Source of the DNA: Adiantum capillus-veneris
Lineage: Eukaryota > Streptophyta > Polypodiopsida > Polypodiales > Pteridaceae
Direction of reading: 5' to 3'
Length of the DNA stretch: 64,000 nt
NCBI GenBank assembly: GCA_014529385.2
Contig: CM043958.1
Location: 80,756,025-80,820,024, forward strand
Part shown: positions 43,445-56,017 of the stretch, in pieces
How the letters are laid out: each line of letters starts with the position of its first letter
How positions within the stretch are numbered: the first letter of the stretch is position 1
Position numbers and translations under genes: made by a program
Notes under the pieces: model-generated
Seen by the model: only the letters and a program-made list of their open reading frames with translations
Database searches by the model: none
What the model was told of the DNA's origin: nothing

Positions 43445-43776
43445 CTCAGTCTTAAAATTATCTTTGTACATGGCATATGAGAATGAACCCTCATTCTAGT
43501 ATACAATGATAGTGATCCAATATAGAATTACTTTCCAAGTGGTAAGAGCAAGTGTACTATGTGATAGACAATAGCTTTAGCCAAAAAAAGAAATTCCAAG
43601 AAAGGATAGACTCAGTCTTAAAATTATCTTTGTACATGGCATATGAGAATGAACCCTCATTCTAGTATACAATGATAGTGATCCAATATAGAATTACTTT
43701 CCAAGTGGTAAGAGCAAGTGTACTATGTGATAGACAATAGCTTTAGCCAAAAAAAGAAATTCCAAGAAAGGATAGA
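43445..43776 (+). repeat. 166-bp tandem duplication, apparently perfect
   Basis: Copies at 43445-43610 and 43611-43776 start CTCAGTCTTAAAATTATCTT (the second ends at ...GGATAGA). I saw no differences. Weakly similar text (GATTAGTACAAAAAC ... TTTTTGTACA) lies at 42645-42690. Confidence 0.93.
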
Positions 43777-44564
43777 GTCCTCAGCTCCATCCATCCAAAC
43801 AAGACAACAGATTCATTAGCCTTGGATGTGTATTACAGGTGTCAATGGACTATATGAGTTACTATCCATGTCCAAATTACAACCCTTTTTAAATTAAAAC
43901 CACTGTCCAAAATGTTTGTCTTTTAGTTCGTTTTAGTGAAAAAACAATTCATTTATCTCATTTAATGTCAGTAATTGTATGGTTTCTTTATAGCCCAATG
44001 TTTTGAGAAACCTTCAAACAGATACTTAACATATATATCATTTTGATCAAAAGGCCATTACCCCTTTTGATCCAAGTATCCTATTTTAACCCATAGGTTA
44101 GTTTTTTAGATAATGTTTTGCCAATTTGTCAGGCCCAGATTCCTAAGTACCATAAAGCATAAAGTAACCTACTTATCATCTTGAGATATGTACCAATACC
44201 AGAACAACTTTGCCAATTTTGTCAGGCTCTAGTTTCACTAGATTTACTAAGTAGGTCATGAAGCCATAAAGTGTCCTCAATGCCATCTATAGATTCCTTC
44301 CATTTTTTTTTTTGAAAAAAAACTCTCGGCTTTTGTCAAGCCAAATCAACATTCTCATATTCATTTGGGCTTACGAATATCAACGTACCATAGTTTGTAA
44401 GTTTAATGAGAAGGAAACACACTAAAAGAGCCCAAGTTAAGAAGATAAGTAAGGAGAAAAAACCCATATATGTTACCAGTACTGTCAACGTCATGCAATA
44501 TAACCTAACATGTGAGATCCTTTGCAAATGTAACAATCCCAAAAGTGGCATAAGGGAGGACAAA

Positions 44565-45036
44565 ACCCCTTACACTACGCAACAGTATGCAGATATTTCC
44601 ATGCGTCTGATACAGAGTCCCAATAGCCCCGACTCTAGGGCAAAAAAACAACAGTATCAAGTATAAGGTCTTCCATTTTTCATTGTCCGAGTATTGCCAC
44701 ATTAAGCAGCACTATACTGGTTTGTACATTGGTTACAAAATAATCCAAAATGAGTTACAGGCGATGTACAAGCTTTAAAAAAACAACCTTTTGTTCACAA
44801 GAAACTAAACCCCTTTATAGTATGCAGTAGTATGCAGATAATTCCATGTGTCTGATATAGTGTAAAACAACCGCGACACTAGGCTAGACAAACGACAGTA
44901 TCACGTATAAGATCCCCAATATTTTGTCTGAATAGTGCCACATCAAGCACCACTTCATTGTTTGTGTATGAGTTATCAAAATACCCTCATAAAAAATGAT
45001 TTACAGGCATTGTACAAGCTAAAAAGGCCAGAAACT
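44565..45036 (+). repeat. Diverged tandem duplication, unit about 240 bp
   Basis: 44565-44803 and 44809-45036 share CAGTATGCAGATA, TCCATG(C/T)GTCTGATA, CAGTATCA(A/C)GTATAAG, GCCACAT(T/C)AAGCA and GTACAAGCT in the same order. Identity looks near 75%. Confidence 0.8.
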
Positions 45037-45768
45037 AATTACCCTAAAATAGCCAAAAAACCCTACAGTAATCAGTATGATCATCAAACAATCATGCAAG
45101 CCATCTTCAATTGCCTAGTTATGCAGTTGCAAAAAAAATATCAAAGGAAAAAACCAAGTACAGTCAGTTTGGTAACTGCATGTTTTAGCGGGAAAGACCA
45201 TTCATGTATGTCATCAAGGTATCAAGGTGGCACCTACCTGAGATGGTAGCTCAACAACTTCCATAGCTGCTTAGCATCAAAAAAGCCCTCACACCTCTCC
45301 TTGAAATACACACGTAGAGGAAAATAAACCCATAGACTAAGTGAGGAGCCAGAGCACCCTCACCTTATATAGCACTTCCTGGCATGAAGACGCCCACGAT
45401 CAAGTACTCAGTAGCTATAGCCTCCCAATCCACCTTTATGGCCACTCCTGCTTATATACGAGGAGTTGAGAGGGAGAGAGACCCAGTGTAGGAGGTATCA
45501 TAGGCATCGCACTGTAGTTAAGTGAGACAGACAGAGCGCGGGCGTGAGGTTTAAGGTAATGAAAGCAACTACCTCAAAAACTCCCCCAAGGGATGGGTTC
45601 CCATGGGGTGTTTGGAAGGAGGAGGGTTACCCCCCATTTTTTTTTAAAAAAACCACACCAACTAATTCCTTTTTTAAAATGAATAAGAATTTTCACAAGA
45701 GATCTGTGTATGAAAAAACTATATGTTTTTTTGTTCTATATAGATAATCAAACTACTGTATAGGTATG

Positions 45769-45770
<2 letters not shown>
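45037..45770. other. Non-coding DNA, no gene recognised
   Basis: TATA-like TTATATAGCA occurs near 45365 without a following gene. Frames are short and domain-free. Confidence 0.4.

Positions 45771-45853
<83 letters not shown>
45771..45853 (+). repeat. (TG)21 followed by a G36 run
   Basis: The TG array covers 45771-45812; after TGGA comes an uninterrupted run of 36 Gs at 45818-45853. Frames across it are artefacts. Confidence 0.95.
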
Positions 45854-46992
<1,139 letters not shown>

Positions 46993-46996
46993 ACAA

Positions 46997-48095
46997 CCAA
47001 TCAAATCCATATTCGGCCAGTCGAGAAACGAACATCCAAGAGCAGTGCCAAGGTGAGGCTCACAATATATGCCAAGAGTTCATGCCCATTATAGGTTCCA
47101 AAAGTTCTAGGCCAATTCAGTTGCCACCCTATCCTATATGGTGAAATAACCAGGCTCATAGAGAGCAGCATTGATGTAGCTCAGCTCCACTCATTGATGC
47201 AGCTCAGCCCTCCAAACAAAACTGTACATGTCAAACATTAACCTCAAGAGCACTATTTTATGAGCGGCCATAAATGGCCGATACTATCAAAAACCAATTC
47301 ATAAAGCATGACTCATCTACCACATTCAAGTCAAAATATGAGTGTTGAACCAACACCCTATTTAAGTAGGGCAATGTGTGCTTTCCAAATGACTCATCCG
47401 TATTAGAGACAATATGGGGCAAAGGAAATACTCATCACCTAAGACAAAGTCTTAGCACCACAATACCTTGCCAATCAATGCCCTTGTATATAGTATTAGT
47501 CATACTAGTCAGCTCATAACACTACAGATAAACAAAAGCTATTACAAACGAGGCCAGGAATCTCAAATCCACCAACCCTGTCAGTCAAGCCATAATGAGG
47601 GGGAGCAATAGATAAAACAAACCAAAACCCTATCAAAGACCAAGGCTACCAATAGGAATGCATGTGTAACCTAATTAATCATTGTAAGTAGATTGATGTG
47701 ATTGCAGACATTAAAAGCATCAAACAGCTCTAGCCTTATCCGGCCATACAGAACTCACAGTCAGACATATCCGGCCCCAAGAGAGAACCACAATCTTAAC
47801 TATAGCACAGTAAAGTAGACAAAGGTCCGCCATGAACGGCCTTTCAGGACATATGAATCCAAATATACCCTTTAGCCATGACATGATTAAGTGGAATAGC
47901 AGCAAACCCTACCACACAAAGCCTTGTCAAAGCAGATAGTTACCAATATGTTCTCAACACATTATACCATACACAGTCGAGACTGTAAGCAAAAAGGATT
48001 TGAATCATCCTGCATAGAGGCACAAATTACATGAGACTAAGTTGGAACAGCCAGCTCCACAATAGCATATTTCTCTTTCCCTTTAGCCATAGTAC
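46997..48095. repeat. Host repeat copy 1, left part (before the LTR-element insertion)
   Basis: It starts CCAATCAAATCCATATTCGG and matches 61096-61973, except that copy 2 lacks 213 bases (47030-47242; AAC at both ends). It ends with the target site AGTAC at 48091-48095 and is continued at 57531. No coding domain recognised. Confidence 0.88.
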
Positions 48096-49589
48096 TGATA
48101 GCGGGAAAAAGAGCAGTGCAATCGGGTGGCCTTTGTACTCGTGCACACTCCACAAACCACGCCTCATGAAAACAAGCAAAGAACAAAACAACGGGGGCAC
48201 CACCCTAAATTAAGAGGTTTAGGGACCTCACACATAGTGCACATAGGCAAATGAGACTTCTGGCATTATGATGGCATCAAAAAATATGGCAAAACACATA
48301 GAAGCGAAGCTTAGGGACCTTATGTAGCATATATATACACAAGACATCAGCTTAACAAAACAACGGCATCTGATCATACATAACAAGGATATAGAGAAGC
48401 AAGCCAAGGATGGCATAATCCCTTGTCAAAAACAATCAACCCAGCAAGTAGGTATGATCCTACTAGCAGCACATCAATACCTTAGAGAATGATGGCGAGG
48501 ATGGTGGCCATGGAGCATGAGAGAAGACTCCTTATTTAGGTTTTAGGGCTAGTAATGTAGCATACTAGAGGGAGAGAGAGAGAGGGAGAGAGAGTAGAGC
48601 TCCATCCATAGCTCCTCGTTGTGAGCAATGTCGTCATAGCTTCATTGCTTGGTGAAGGGGGTGAAGTGTTGTTTTGAGTGAGAGAAGGCCTCCTTATATA
48701 GGTTTCTGAGAGGGTTTAGGATTAGGGATAAACATGCTTAAATCCGCTGATTGGGGTTACTTTTTGCTTAGGGTGGTCAACAGATTGAGGTCACCTGATA
48801 TGTCACCATCAAGATATTCTCTAGAGTGATGTGAGAGGGGAGGGTAAATGCTGATTTTTCTGATTGTGACACATGGGGATAAGGCCTTGACCAGCATTTA
48901 AGAGCAGGTAAGGTGGTTGTTGAAACTGGAGGTTCTGCACATGTCAGGGGGGGACCTGCTGGGTCCTCCTGAATATCAAACTCTCAAAAAATCCTCAACC
49001 ATGGCTTCTTTTGACATGTGTTCTTTGAAAAAATCAGCATGTCTCTTTTCAACTCAAAAGTCTTTATCCCTGTTGACTCACCTTTACCATAAGATTTTCC
49101 CCTTTTCTCCTCCTGTAACTGCATTGTTGATGCCCAATCACTGCTTCTAGTAACAGTGAACTGTTACCTACCAAATACTTATGGTGCAGTAAAAAATATT
49201 TACCATGGGTAAAAAAAGTTACTATAGGTAAAAAGTGATTTGTATTTACCATGTAGGTGAAAAATATTTACTGTAGGTAAAAAATATTTACTGTCGGTAA
49301 AAAAGTGAAAACGGAGTATGCTGTGCTGTGAGTCCACACGAACATCCTCGTGTAAATTTCACTAGAAATTCACACCTAGAATGGGCTATTCTGTAAGATA
49401 TAGGTTGTAGGCATGCATAAGAGCTCGTTCCCACGTATCTTCTGTCCATGGCACTTTTTACTCTTTGGTGCTTGTGAAGTAGATTTTTCTTCTCTTTCGA
49501 GATCCCTTGGACTAGAGTATCCTCATCTCCCCAACAACTGACTGTGCCTTTATTGCATCTTCAGAAGGGGTCCTAAAAACCATGCATCA
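48096..49589 (-). repeat. 3' LTR of the non-autonomous element (left-hand copy)
   Basis: Same ends as the right-hand LTR; 14 bases shorter because of the GA array. The corresponding TATA box is at about 48693-48702. Confidence 0.93.
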
Positions 49590-49592
49590 TAT

Positions 49593-49605
49593 AGCCCTCT
49601 CCCTT
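49593..49605 (-). promoter_or_regulatory. Polypurine tract of the non-autonomous element
   Basis: AAGGGAGAGGGCT on the minus strand, three bases before the 3' LTR. It closely resembles the gypsy-2 tract AAGGGAGAGGTAA. Confidence 0.85.
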
Positions 49606-49837
49606 AAGCTAGAGGTATTTGATGCCTCTAGCTGTAGGTTGTGCTACAATAGGGTTCTCTTGAATACTTACCCACCTGGTACCAATTGAATTCGCCATGT
49701 TACTGCTTTCTTGGTTGATGCACCCTGTTTAGTCCTTTCTGATGAATAATTGTATCCATCCATGACTAACAACTGGTCTCCTAGACCCTTGAAAGCCATA
49801 CCCCATCCATTGTCAATATCCGCTTTCACTGGTAGCA

Positions 49838-49923
49838 TTCTCTTTTTTTCTTTTTTTCTTCTCTTTTTTCCTCTTTTTTTTTTTTTTTTTTGCCCAACCC
49901 CTCGTTGAGCATTCATGCTCAAC
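49838..49923 (-). repeat. 54-nt homopurine tract and adjacent perfect hairpin
   Basis: Plus-strand 49838-49891 is pure pyrimidine (minus-strand purine), ending in T18. Close by, GTTGAGCAT (49904-49912) and ATGCTCAAC (49915-49923) form a perfect 9-base stem with a two-base loop. It lies inside the element, 232 bases from the 3' LTR. Confidence 0.85.
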
Positions 49924-50059
49924 CATAGTATTATTTAGGTAAAAGATGACTGTATAGAGAGAATTATATAACATAGAGCTATAGACTGCATAAGAAAAAT
50001 GATAGTATAGTGGCTATATAGATAGGATAGAGATAGAGAAAAAAGCATCTGCTACTGCA

Positions 50060-51510
50060 TCACCCTCCAGGGTCAAATGGAAAGCTCAAAGCTCCCCCAC
50101 GCATGGTGTAGAATCCACCTGGATCAAAAGTAAAGCATTGCTCATTGCCATCAACCTGTAAAACATGTATATCCAAGCCTTCCTTTGCACTTGTAGGCCA
50201 ATAGACAGGCCACCCTTCCAGCTCTTTATAGCACGGAGCTTCGTCACCCTGCATCCATAATCCTTCGTGTCCACTATAAGCATACTTGCCATCACTTGAG
50301 AAACCTGAATCATAAGCAGCTATCCTACCATCTGCTACAGAACCCTCCATGGTATAGTCCACTTCAAAAAAACCTCGCCATTGACACAAAAATATATGTA
50401 AAACAACCTCCAATAACACATGTATCCATAGCATCACATAACATAGCAAGACCCTGCCATTTGCCTCCACTTGCTGCATAGCCAAGCAAACCTGATCACT
50501 TTTCAAACCTGTATCCAAACCCTCTGTAAACGTCTCCACAACCATCTCTTTATACTCAGAAACATGACCTACTAGAGCTTCAACCTGTGCAAATACCTCA
50601 TCACCAACAAGGTTGACGGCACCTTCCTTTAATTGGATATGGTGTTGGGTTACCGTCACTTCTTTAATGTGCTCGTAATCAGTTATAAAGAGGCCAGCAT
50701 GCTTCTTTAGTACCTGCAAATAGGGTTCTCTCTCTTCTTCTAGTAGGTCCTTAGCTAGCATCTCCTCTAAGCCTGTGGCTTCTTCCTTGTTTAGAGAGTC
50801 TTGACCACCTACTCCTTCTGGGTTTCGCAGTATTATACCCATGACTTCCAAAGAGCTAGCATCCTCCTCAGATGACTCTTCCTCAGATGAAGAGCAGCTG
50901 CTTGTGCTCCATTCATCCATAGAAGTCTCCATCTCTAGGTCTTGTTGTCTACCCTGCTTCATGTCATACACAATTTTTTGTTGCTTGCCATCTACCTTAT
51001 GATTTGGTCGCAACTCAAGGGAACCTGTCTCCCAATCTTGCCTAGCTTTCATAGCCATAAGCCAAGGTCTTCCAAGGATTAGCGGATAGCCCTCCCCCTT
51101 AGTTGGGATCACATAAGCATCAATTGAGATTGCCACACCAAAAGCTGAAACCTTCACTCCATTAACCTTTCCCACACAAGCCACCCTTACATTATTTTCC
51201 ATCTTAGCTTGTAAGGAAGTTTGCTCGTTTACTTCCAAACCCAACCTGTGCATTAATTTCTCTGTCATAACACAAATCTCGGCTCCACCATCTACGTACA
51301 CATTGGAGACTCGCTGACTCTTAATCTCTGCATCAATGACTGGCACGATATCCTTCATGCCTCTTGCACTAATAGACCCAACTGACTTTGCCTTAGCCCT
51401 CCTGGTGCTGACCATCTTAGACCAGGTTCTACGCATCTTTGGGGAAAGGTGGAGGAGTTGTTGCCATGAAATCTTTGGTCCTTGCTTACTCACATCTGCT
51501 ACCAGGTCGT
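50060..51510 (-). CDS. Gag-frame-shifted protease followed by a novel C-terminal region, RT deleted
   Basis: The first ATG is at 51493, but the frame is open upstream (STWVGSIPYDLVADVSKQGP), overlapping the end of gag, as in a gag-pol frameshift. The retropepsin core has NVYVDGGAEICVMTEKLMHR (D-G-G-A) and PLILGRPWLMAMKA. Then an acidic Ser/Glu stretch and the usual RT lead-in VTVTQHHIQLKEGA, at which RT should begin. Instead the frame continues for about 190 codons with no RT motif: an acidic helix-like stretch, a hydrophobic segment (LLCYVMLWIHVLLEVVLHIF) and a Gly/Asp-rich end with two FDPGG motifs. No stop interrupts 477 codons. Confidence 0.8.
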
Positions 51511-51522
51511 AAGGTATGGATC

Positions 51523-52715
51523 CTACCCAAGTGGAAAGTCTTCTACTCCTATGTGCCTCCTTGACCTACTCTTCCTTTTCTTGTCTCCTATCACTTGGGA
51601 GGAACCCTCATTCCCTTTATCCGGCTCTGAAGCTTCCATTTCATCAGTTCTTTGTCTCCTAACTCTCTTTATTGGCATGGCAACAGCTTCCTCCATTTTT
51701 TCTTTCCCTTTATCCTTACCATTGTCAAGACTTATGACAGAGACAACCCTGTCCTCCCCTCCCGATGGTAGTGGAGGGATCTCTGCTGGTGCTTGTGGTG
51801 GTGGAGGAGGGGGTCTCAATATTTGGATTGGTGGAGCCACGTGTGCATTTTGTCCATTTAGTGGCTTAGCTCGAGGAGGAGTGACTTGCTGGCGAGGAGG
51901 CCGACTTTGATTACCATTTCCTTGATAGCATCGTGGATGGGGGCAATAATACATGCCGTGACCTACCTCTCCACAGTTGTAGCAAATGTACTCACGTGCT
52001 TGCCTTTGTCCTTCTTGTCTATTTCGTTCATTTCCTGGCTGGGGAGCCCTTACACCTTGAACCAGATTGATGGACAGGCTCTCTAGTTGATTGGTGATTT
52101 GTTGAAGTAATTCTTGTTGAGAGGACTCTTGGTCTATTGCTCCTGTCCCTGCTACTACCCTTGCCGTAGGTTGAGCTAGCGGTGGAGGCTCCATTACCCC
52201 TTGTAGTTGAGCTTGGAATTTTAACTTCCTATCCTTCTCCCTTGCATAAGTCATAGCTTTATCAAAGGTATCTGGGAATTTACCTTTTACCTTTTCTCGA
52301 AGGATGGGGTAAAGCCCTGCCAGGAAACAGTCCTTCTTTAGGCATTCTGGCGCCCTTTCTCCTTCACCTAGTGATGCACACCATTTCTCCCACAGGTTGG
52401 AAAACTTTCCTTCATAGCTTCTATAGTCATTGGGTGATGTTTGGCGTAGCTCTAAGAGCTGTCTCCATATCTCCTCTGGAGGCTCATGGCGGCGAAATTC
52501 TTCGATGAAGGCCATCTTTAAGGACTCCCAGTCTCTTCTTTCTTCAGGTGCCAAAGTTTGATACCATAATTTTGCACCTTCCCTCAAGACCAAAGGAAAG
52601 GCCCTTAACTTAGTAGCTTCGTCATCCCTTCCGATACAGAAAGGCCATTTCCAAATTATCCAAAAAGTCTGGAGCAACCTCCCCAGGCTTACCATAAAAA
52701 TTAGGGAAGGCCATA
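51523..52715 (-). pseudogene. Gag of the non-autonomous element (one frameshift)
   Basis: Starts MAFPNFYGKPGEVAPDFLDN at 52715. A one-base shift near 52640 moves it into the frame used to 51523. Capsid: KLRAFPLVLREGAKLWYQTL and WESLKMAFIEEFRRHEPPEE, the standard Ty3-type gag core. Then a Gln-rich linker, the zinc knuckle CYNCGEVGHGMYYC (C-X2-C-X4-H-X4-C, about 51975-51934) and a Pro-rich, basic tail ending VEDFPLG. Apart from the shift it is intact. It would package element RNA and could use enzymes from a helper element. Confidence 0.9.
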
Positions 52716-52887
52716 AGTGAGAGAGTAAACAATTACACAAACAGCTCCAATTTATTTTAAAATAGAGTATGGTAATTACAATTTGGAGCTTTAGCACAAC
52801 TTAGCTCAAAATAGGATGAAGATCGACACATCAAAGGAATGGTAATAGTCTAGTAAGGGTAGAATGACAGGATGAGGAGAGCGCAAG

Positions 52888-54992
52888 ATGGTTATCTTCT
52901 ACATGGCAATAGGCTATGTGTTACAAATTCCCTTCGTGAGAAAGTTATGTATGAATCTCATGCTCCTCCCTATGCGGGGCATAGAGGCATTTGACCTACT
53001 CTTCAAGGAGTTGAGACGTACTTCTATTGGCCTACCATGAAAGTGGATATCACAAGAGTATGTTTCAAAATGTGTGGTATACCAACAACTAAGTATAATA
53101 GAGGGAAGCAACCTGGATTACTTCAGCCATTATCAATCCCTAGTTCACCATGGGAGAGTATATCCATGGATTTTATCTTTGGATTACTCAAGTCTATCCA
53201 TGGGAATATGGGAATATGGACAATAGTAGATAGGTTTAGAAAGCAAGCACACTTTATTCCTGTCAAAAAGACTATTAAGGTACACCAAATGGCAACTGTC
53301 TTCATATCTCAAATTTCCAAACACCATGGATTGCCAACATCCATCGTGTGAGATAGAGATCCTAGAATGACTAGTAATTCTTGGAATGGTCTCTTTGAAA
53401 ATCTAGGTACAAGATTGAATTTCTCTTTGGCCTATCACCCACAAACGGATGACCAAAGTGAGCTAGCCAATCTTAGGATTCTTGATCTACTAAAGATTTA
53501 TGTTACAAAAGTAGACCAACGCTCATAATGGGAAAAGTACTTATCTCTTGTAGAGTATGCATACAATAATACTTTCCATACTTCTACGGGAAAAGCACCT
53601 TTTGAAATCATAGAGGGAAGACATAAAAGTCCCTTGCTACTTAAAGTACATGGGAAGATCTTCACTACCGATGAGTATAGCCATGACCTACAAGAATCTT
53701 TGCAAAAGATTAATGAGGCTATATCCATCTCTCAACAAAGGCAATAAGTTGTTGCTGACAAGCACAGAAGGACCTTAACATTGAAAATGATTGGGTCTTA
53801 CTTAAGTTTCCCAAGGCTCGATTGACGCAAACCACAGGCAAAATCGTACGGGCCATCAAAATTATTATGCTAAACTAGCAAAAAGATACTATGGTCCTTT
53901 TCAAATTTTGAAGCCAATCAATGAGGTGGCTTATCAACTCAATTTTCCCAACCATTGGCTCATATACAATGCTTTTTATGTGAGCCTACTTAAGACAAAG
54001 GAGAGCCACCAAGTAAACCAATTATTGAAGACCCTCGCAAAATCGAAGACCAAGAAGAGGTGCTACAACCCGAAGCTATCCTTCGGCATGAAGACAAGGT
54101 ACTACAACATGGTAAGATTATCCGACGGTATCTTATTAAGTTCAAAAATTATCCTTTTAAAGATGCTAGATGGATGCAAGGAATCCAACTTAAGGATAGT
54201 ATGAACCTTGTCAATGCTACATTAGAGTAAGCAAATATACATGTTTCTTTTAAATGATCAATGTTTTTGTCTTATAAGACTAATTCTCTTTTTATTGTGC
54301 ACAAATTTAAGTAGTATGCATGCTTAGAATCATGTTTGTGATGACGACGTCTCTCAAACACTAAGTAGAATTTGTCACTCTACTTGGGAGAATGAAATGG
54401 ACTAAAGAGCAGACATGCTTGCGGCAGCTATGTCTCCCGAGTACCAAATGGATTAATCATCTATCTTGGAATGATGTTGTAGGGTAAAAAGGGATCCTCT
54501 ACCCGCTAAGAAACATTTACTAAGGACTAAGGCTTTATCTCTTCTACCTTATAGTCGAAGACGACTATGATTTCAAGGGAGAGGTAATGTCATAAAATCT
54601 AATATCTAACCAACCCAAATGATTTTCTCATATTAAACTGATCATTTAATGTGGAAGAATAAACGAGAACAAGGGTTATAATATAGACATGTGCTTACAG
54701 ATCTATCTCAACACGGGGCCAATGGTAAAGGAGTCTTGTCAAAGAGAAAGGCTAGCTAATGGAGCTTAAAGACCTTAGGGTTAGGTTCATTAAAGACCAA
54801 CAAAGGTTAGTGTTAAAAGTCCTTTGACCTTAGGTAAGCTAGGGCTGTGCTTGAGGTGGGAACCCGGCCCAAGCTTGAGGTGCTTATCGTGCTTGCTGAC
54901 TAAGGTGCTTGAGGTGCTTAATGACTAAGGTGATAAGGTGCTCCATGACTAAGGTGCTTGAGGGGCTAAGGTGTTCCAAAAGTCAATGCACC
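52888..54992 (+). repeat. 2.1-kb block duplicated from gypsy-2 (integrase to mid-LTR)
   Basis: Starts GCAAGATGGTTATCTTCTAC and ends TTCCAAAAGTCAATGCA, matching 12169-14326 with roughly 30-35 substitutions by eye and one fewer 50-base repeat unit. It includes integrase, the chromodomain-like tail, the purine tract and the first 405 bases of the LTR (from 54588). Three stop codons (HRGI-stop, DQRS-stop, QRQ-stop) are shared; SIV-stop at about 53349 is new, while the upstream frame around 53085 is better preserved here. It has no target duplication of its own. Confidence 0.92.
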
Positions 54993-55510
54993 ACCTTGGG
55001 ACCAATGAGCCTGATCAGCCACAGAAGGTCAGCACCTCGGATCACTTCGACTCTTCCTGATGCATCTGTGAAGACGTAAGGCGTGATGGCAACACTTTGT
55101 ACAATGCTGAGCCTTTTAGCAAGCAACAATTGGATGCTATTACCATAATCAGCATGACGAATGAAAGTGACACCATTAATGTGCAGCACATCATCAACTA
55201 AGATAGTTTCCTTAGATTGAGATAACTTCTTGAAAATTAGCAGCAAAGGTAGGGCAGGGAGGCTTTTCACCCGGTCTCCAAAGCACTTTGGACAATATCC
55301 AAAGTGATCTTCACCTGGACAAGAGGTTGGCTTGGGATTGGTGGTGTCTGGATTCACAAAGTGCACTCGGAGCACTCGCAGACGGGCGGCAATCTTGTAG
55401 GCAAGCCTTCGCCTCTTTGCTTCAGGAGGATTTAGGGGTGAGAGTCGTGGTTGCAAGTTGGAGGTTGAAGTTGGTTGCTCACTAGCGTTTTTCTTGCCTG
55501 TAGTGCTCAT
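54993..55510 (-). CDS. Unrecognised open frame upstream of gag in the non-autonomous element
   Basis: From ATG 55510 (MSTTGKKNASEQPTSTSN; an upstream ATG at 55561 is also in frame) the frame runs about 170 codons to the border of the gypsy block. It is basic at first (EAKRRRLAYKIAARLRVLR) and has a Cys pattern CPGEDHFGYCPKCFG. A regular, hydrophobic C-terminal part contains LVDDVLHINGVTFIRHADYG and DASGRVEVIRGADLLWLIRL. It has no RT, protease or capsid motif. It is uninterrupted, unlike most frames here, and is cut off by the block at 54992. I do not know its function. Confidence 0.5.
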
Positions 55511-55759
55511 GTAATCCCTTATTAATGAGATTAATCCAAATGTTACCTTACGCTTGAGCATGCGCTGCGGCCTTGGGCCACTTAGGTGTAGAGGTGATCT
55601 TCCTCCTCTTAGTCGGCTCCTCAGGAAAGAGAGGTCTGGTGATGCTTTCTCTTCCCTTAATGTGTGTCACAGCACCTTCGTGTATGTTGATGTAGAATAT
55701 TTCAAGCTCGTGTGCGTTGGAGGTTTATTGAGCACTCATAGGTTGAGAGGAGAGGTATA

Positions 55760-55945
55760 TCAAGCTCTTCTTCTTACTCTCCTTCGTTGGCGACGATCAC
55801 GAACAAGGCATGTAGAAGAACTTACTTCTTGAATTTCAATGACACTGCAACCTGGTAACAAGACCTCGATGAAAGCTTTTAAGGCCTCTAAAGCCTCCTC
55901 CTCTTCTGTTCTCCAATTTGCAAACTCCTCACGCCATTCCTCCAT
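55760..55945 (-). pseudogene. Short acidic leader frame, coiled-coil-like
   Basis: A 61-codon frame starts MEEWREEFANWRTEEEEALE, with heptad-like Leu/Ala spacing, and ends in an Arg cluster (RDRRQRRRVRRR). It is the first frame after the primer site, where gag normally begins, so it may be the N-terminus of gag or a separate leader peptide. No family recognised. Confidence 0.4.
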
Positions 55946-55997
55946 GTTGTAGATTGCACATCTTCATTGCTTGTGGACTGAAGGTCTGTGTAGCCCT

Positions 55998-56014
55998 CCT
56001 CAGTGGGGGCACCA
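55998..56014 (-). promoter_or_regulatory. Candidate primer-binding site
   Basis: TGGTGCCCCCACTGAGG lies three bases inside the 5' LTR on the minus strand, at the expected place, and begins TGG as tRNA complements do. I cannot assign the tRNA. Confidence 0.55.
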
Positions 56015-56017
56015 AAA

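Noticed and set aside
50296-50481. Plus-strand frame opposite the protease ORF
   Set aside because: Shadow frame; the minus strand carries retropepsin motifs and a 477-codon frame.
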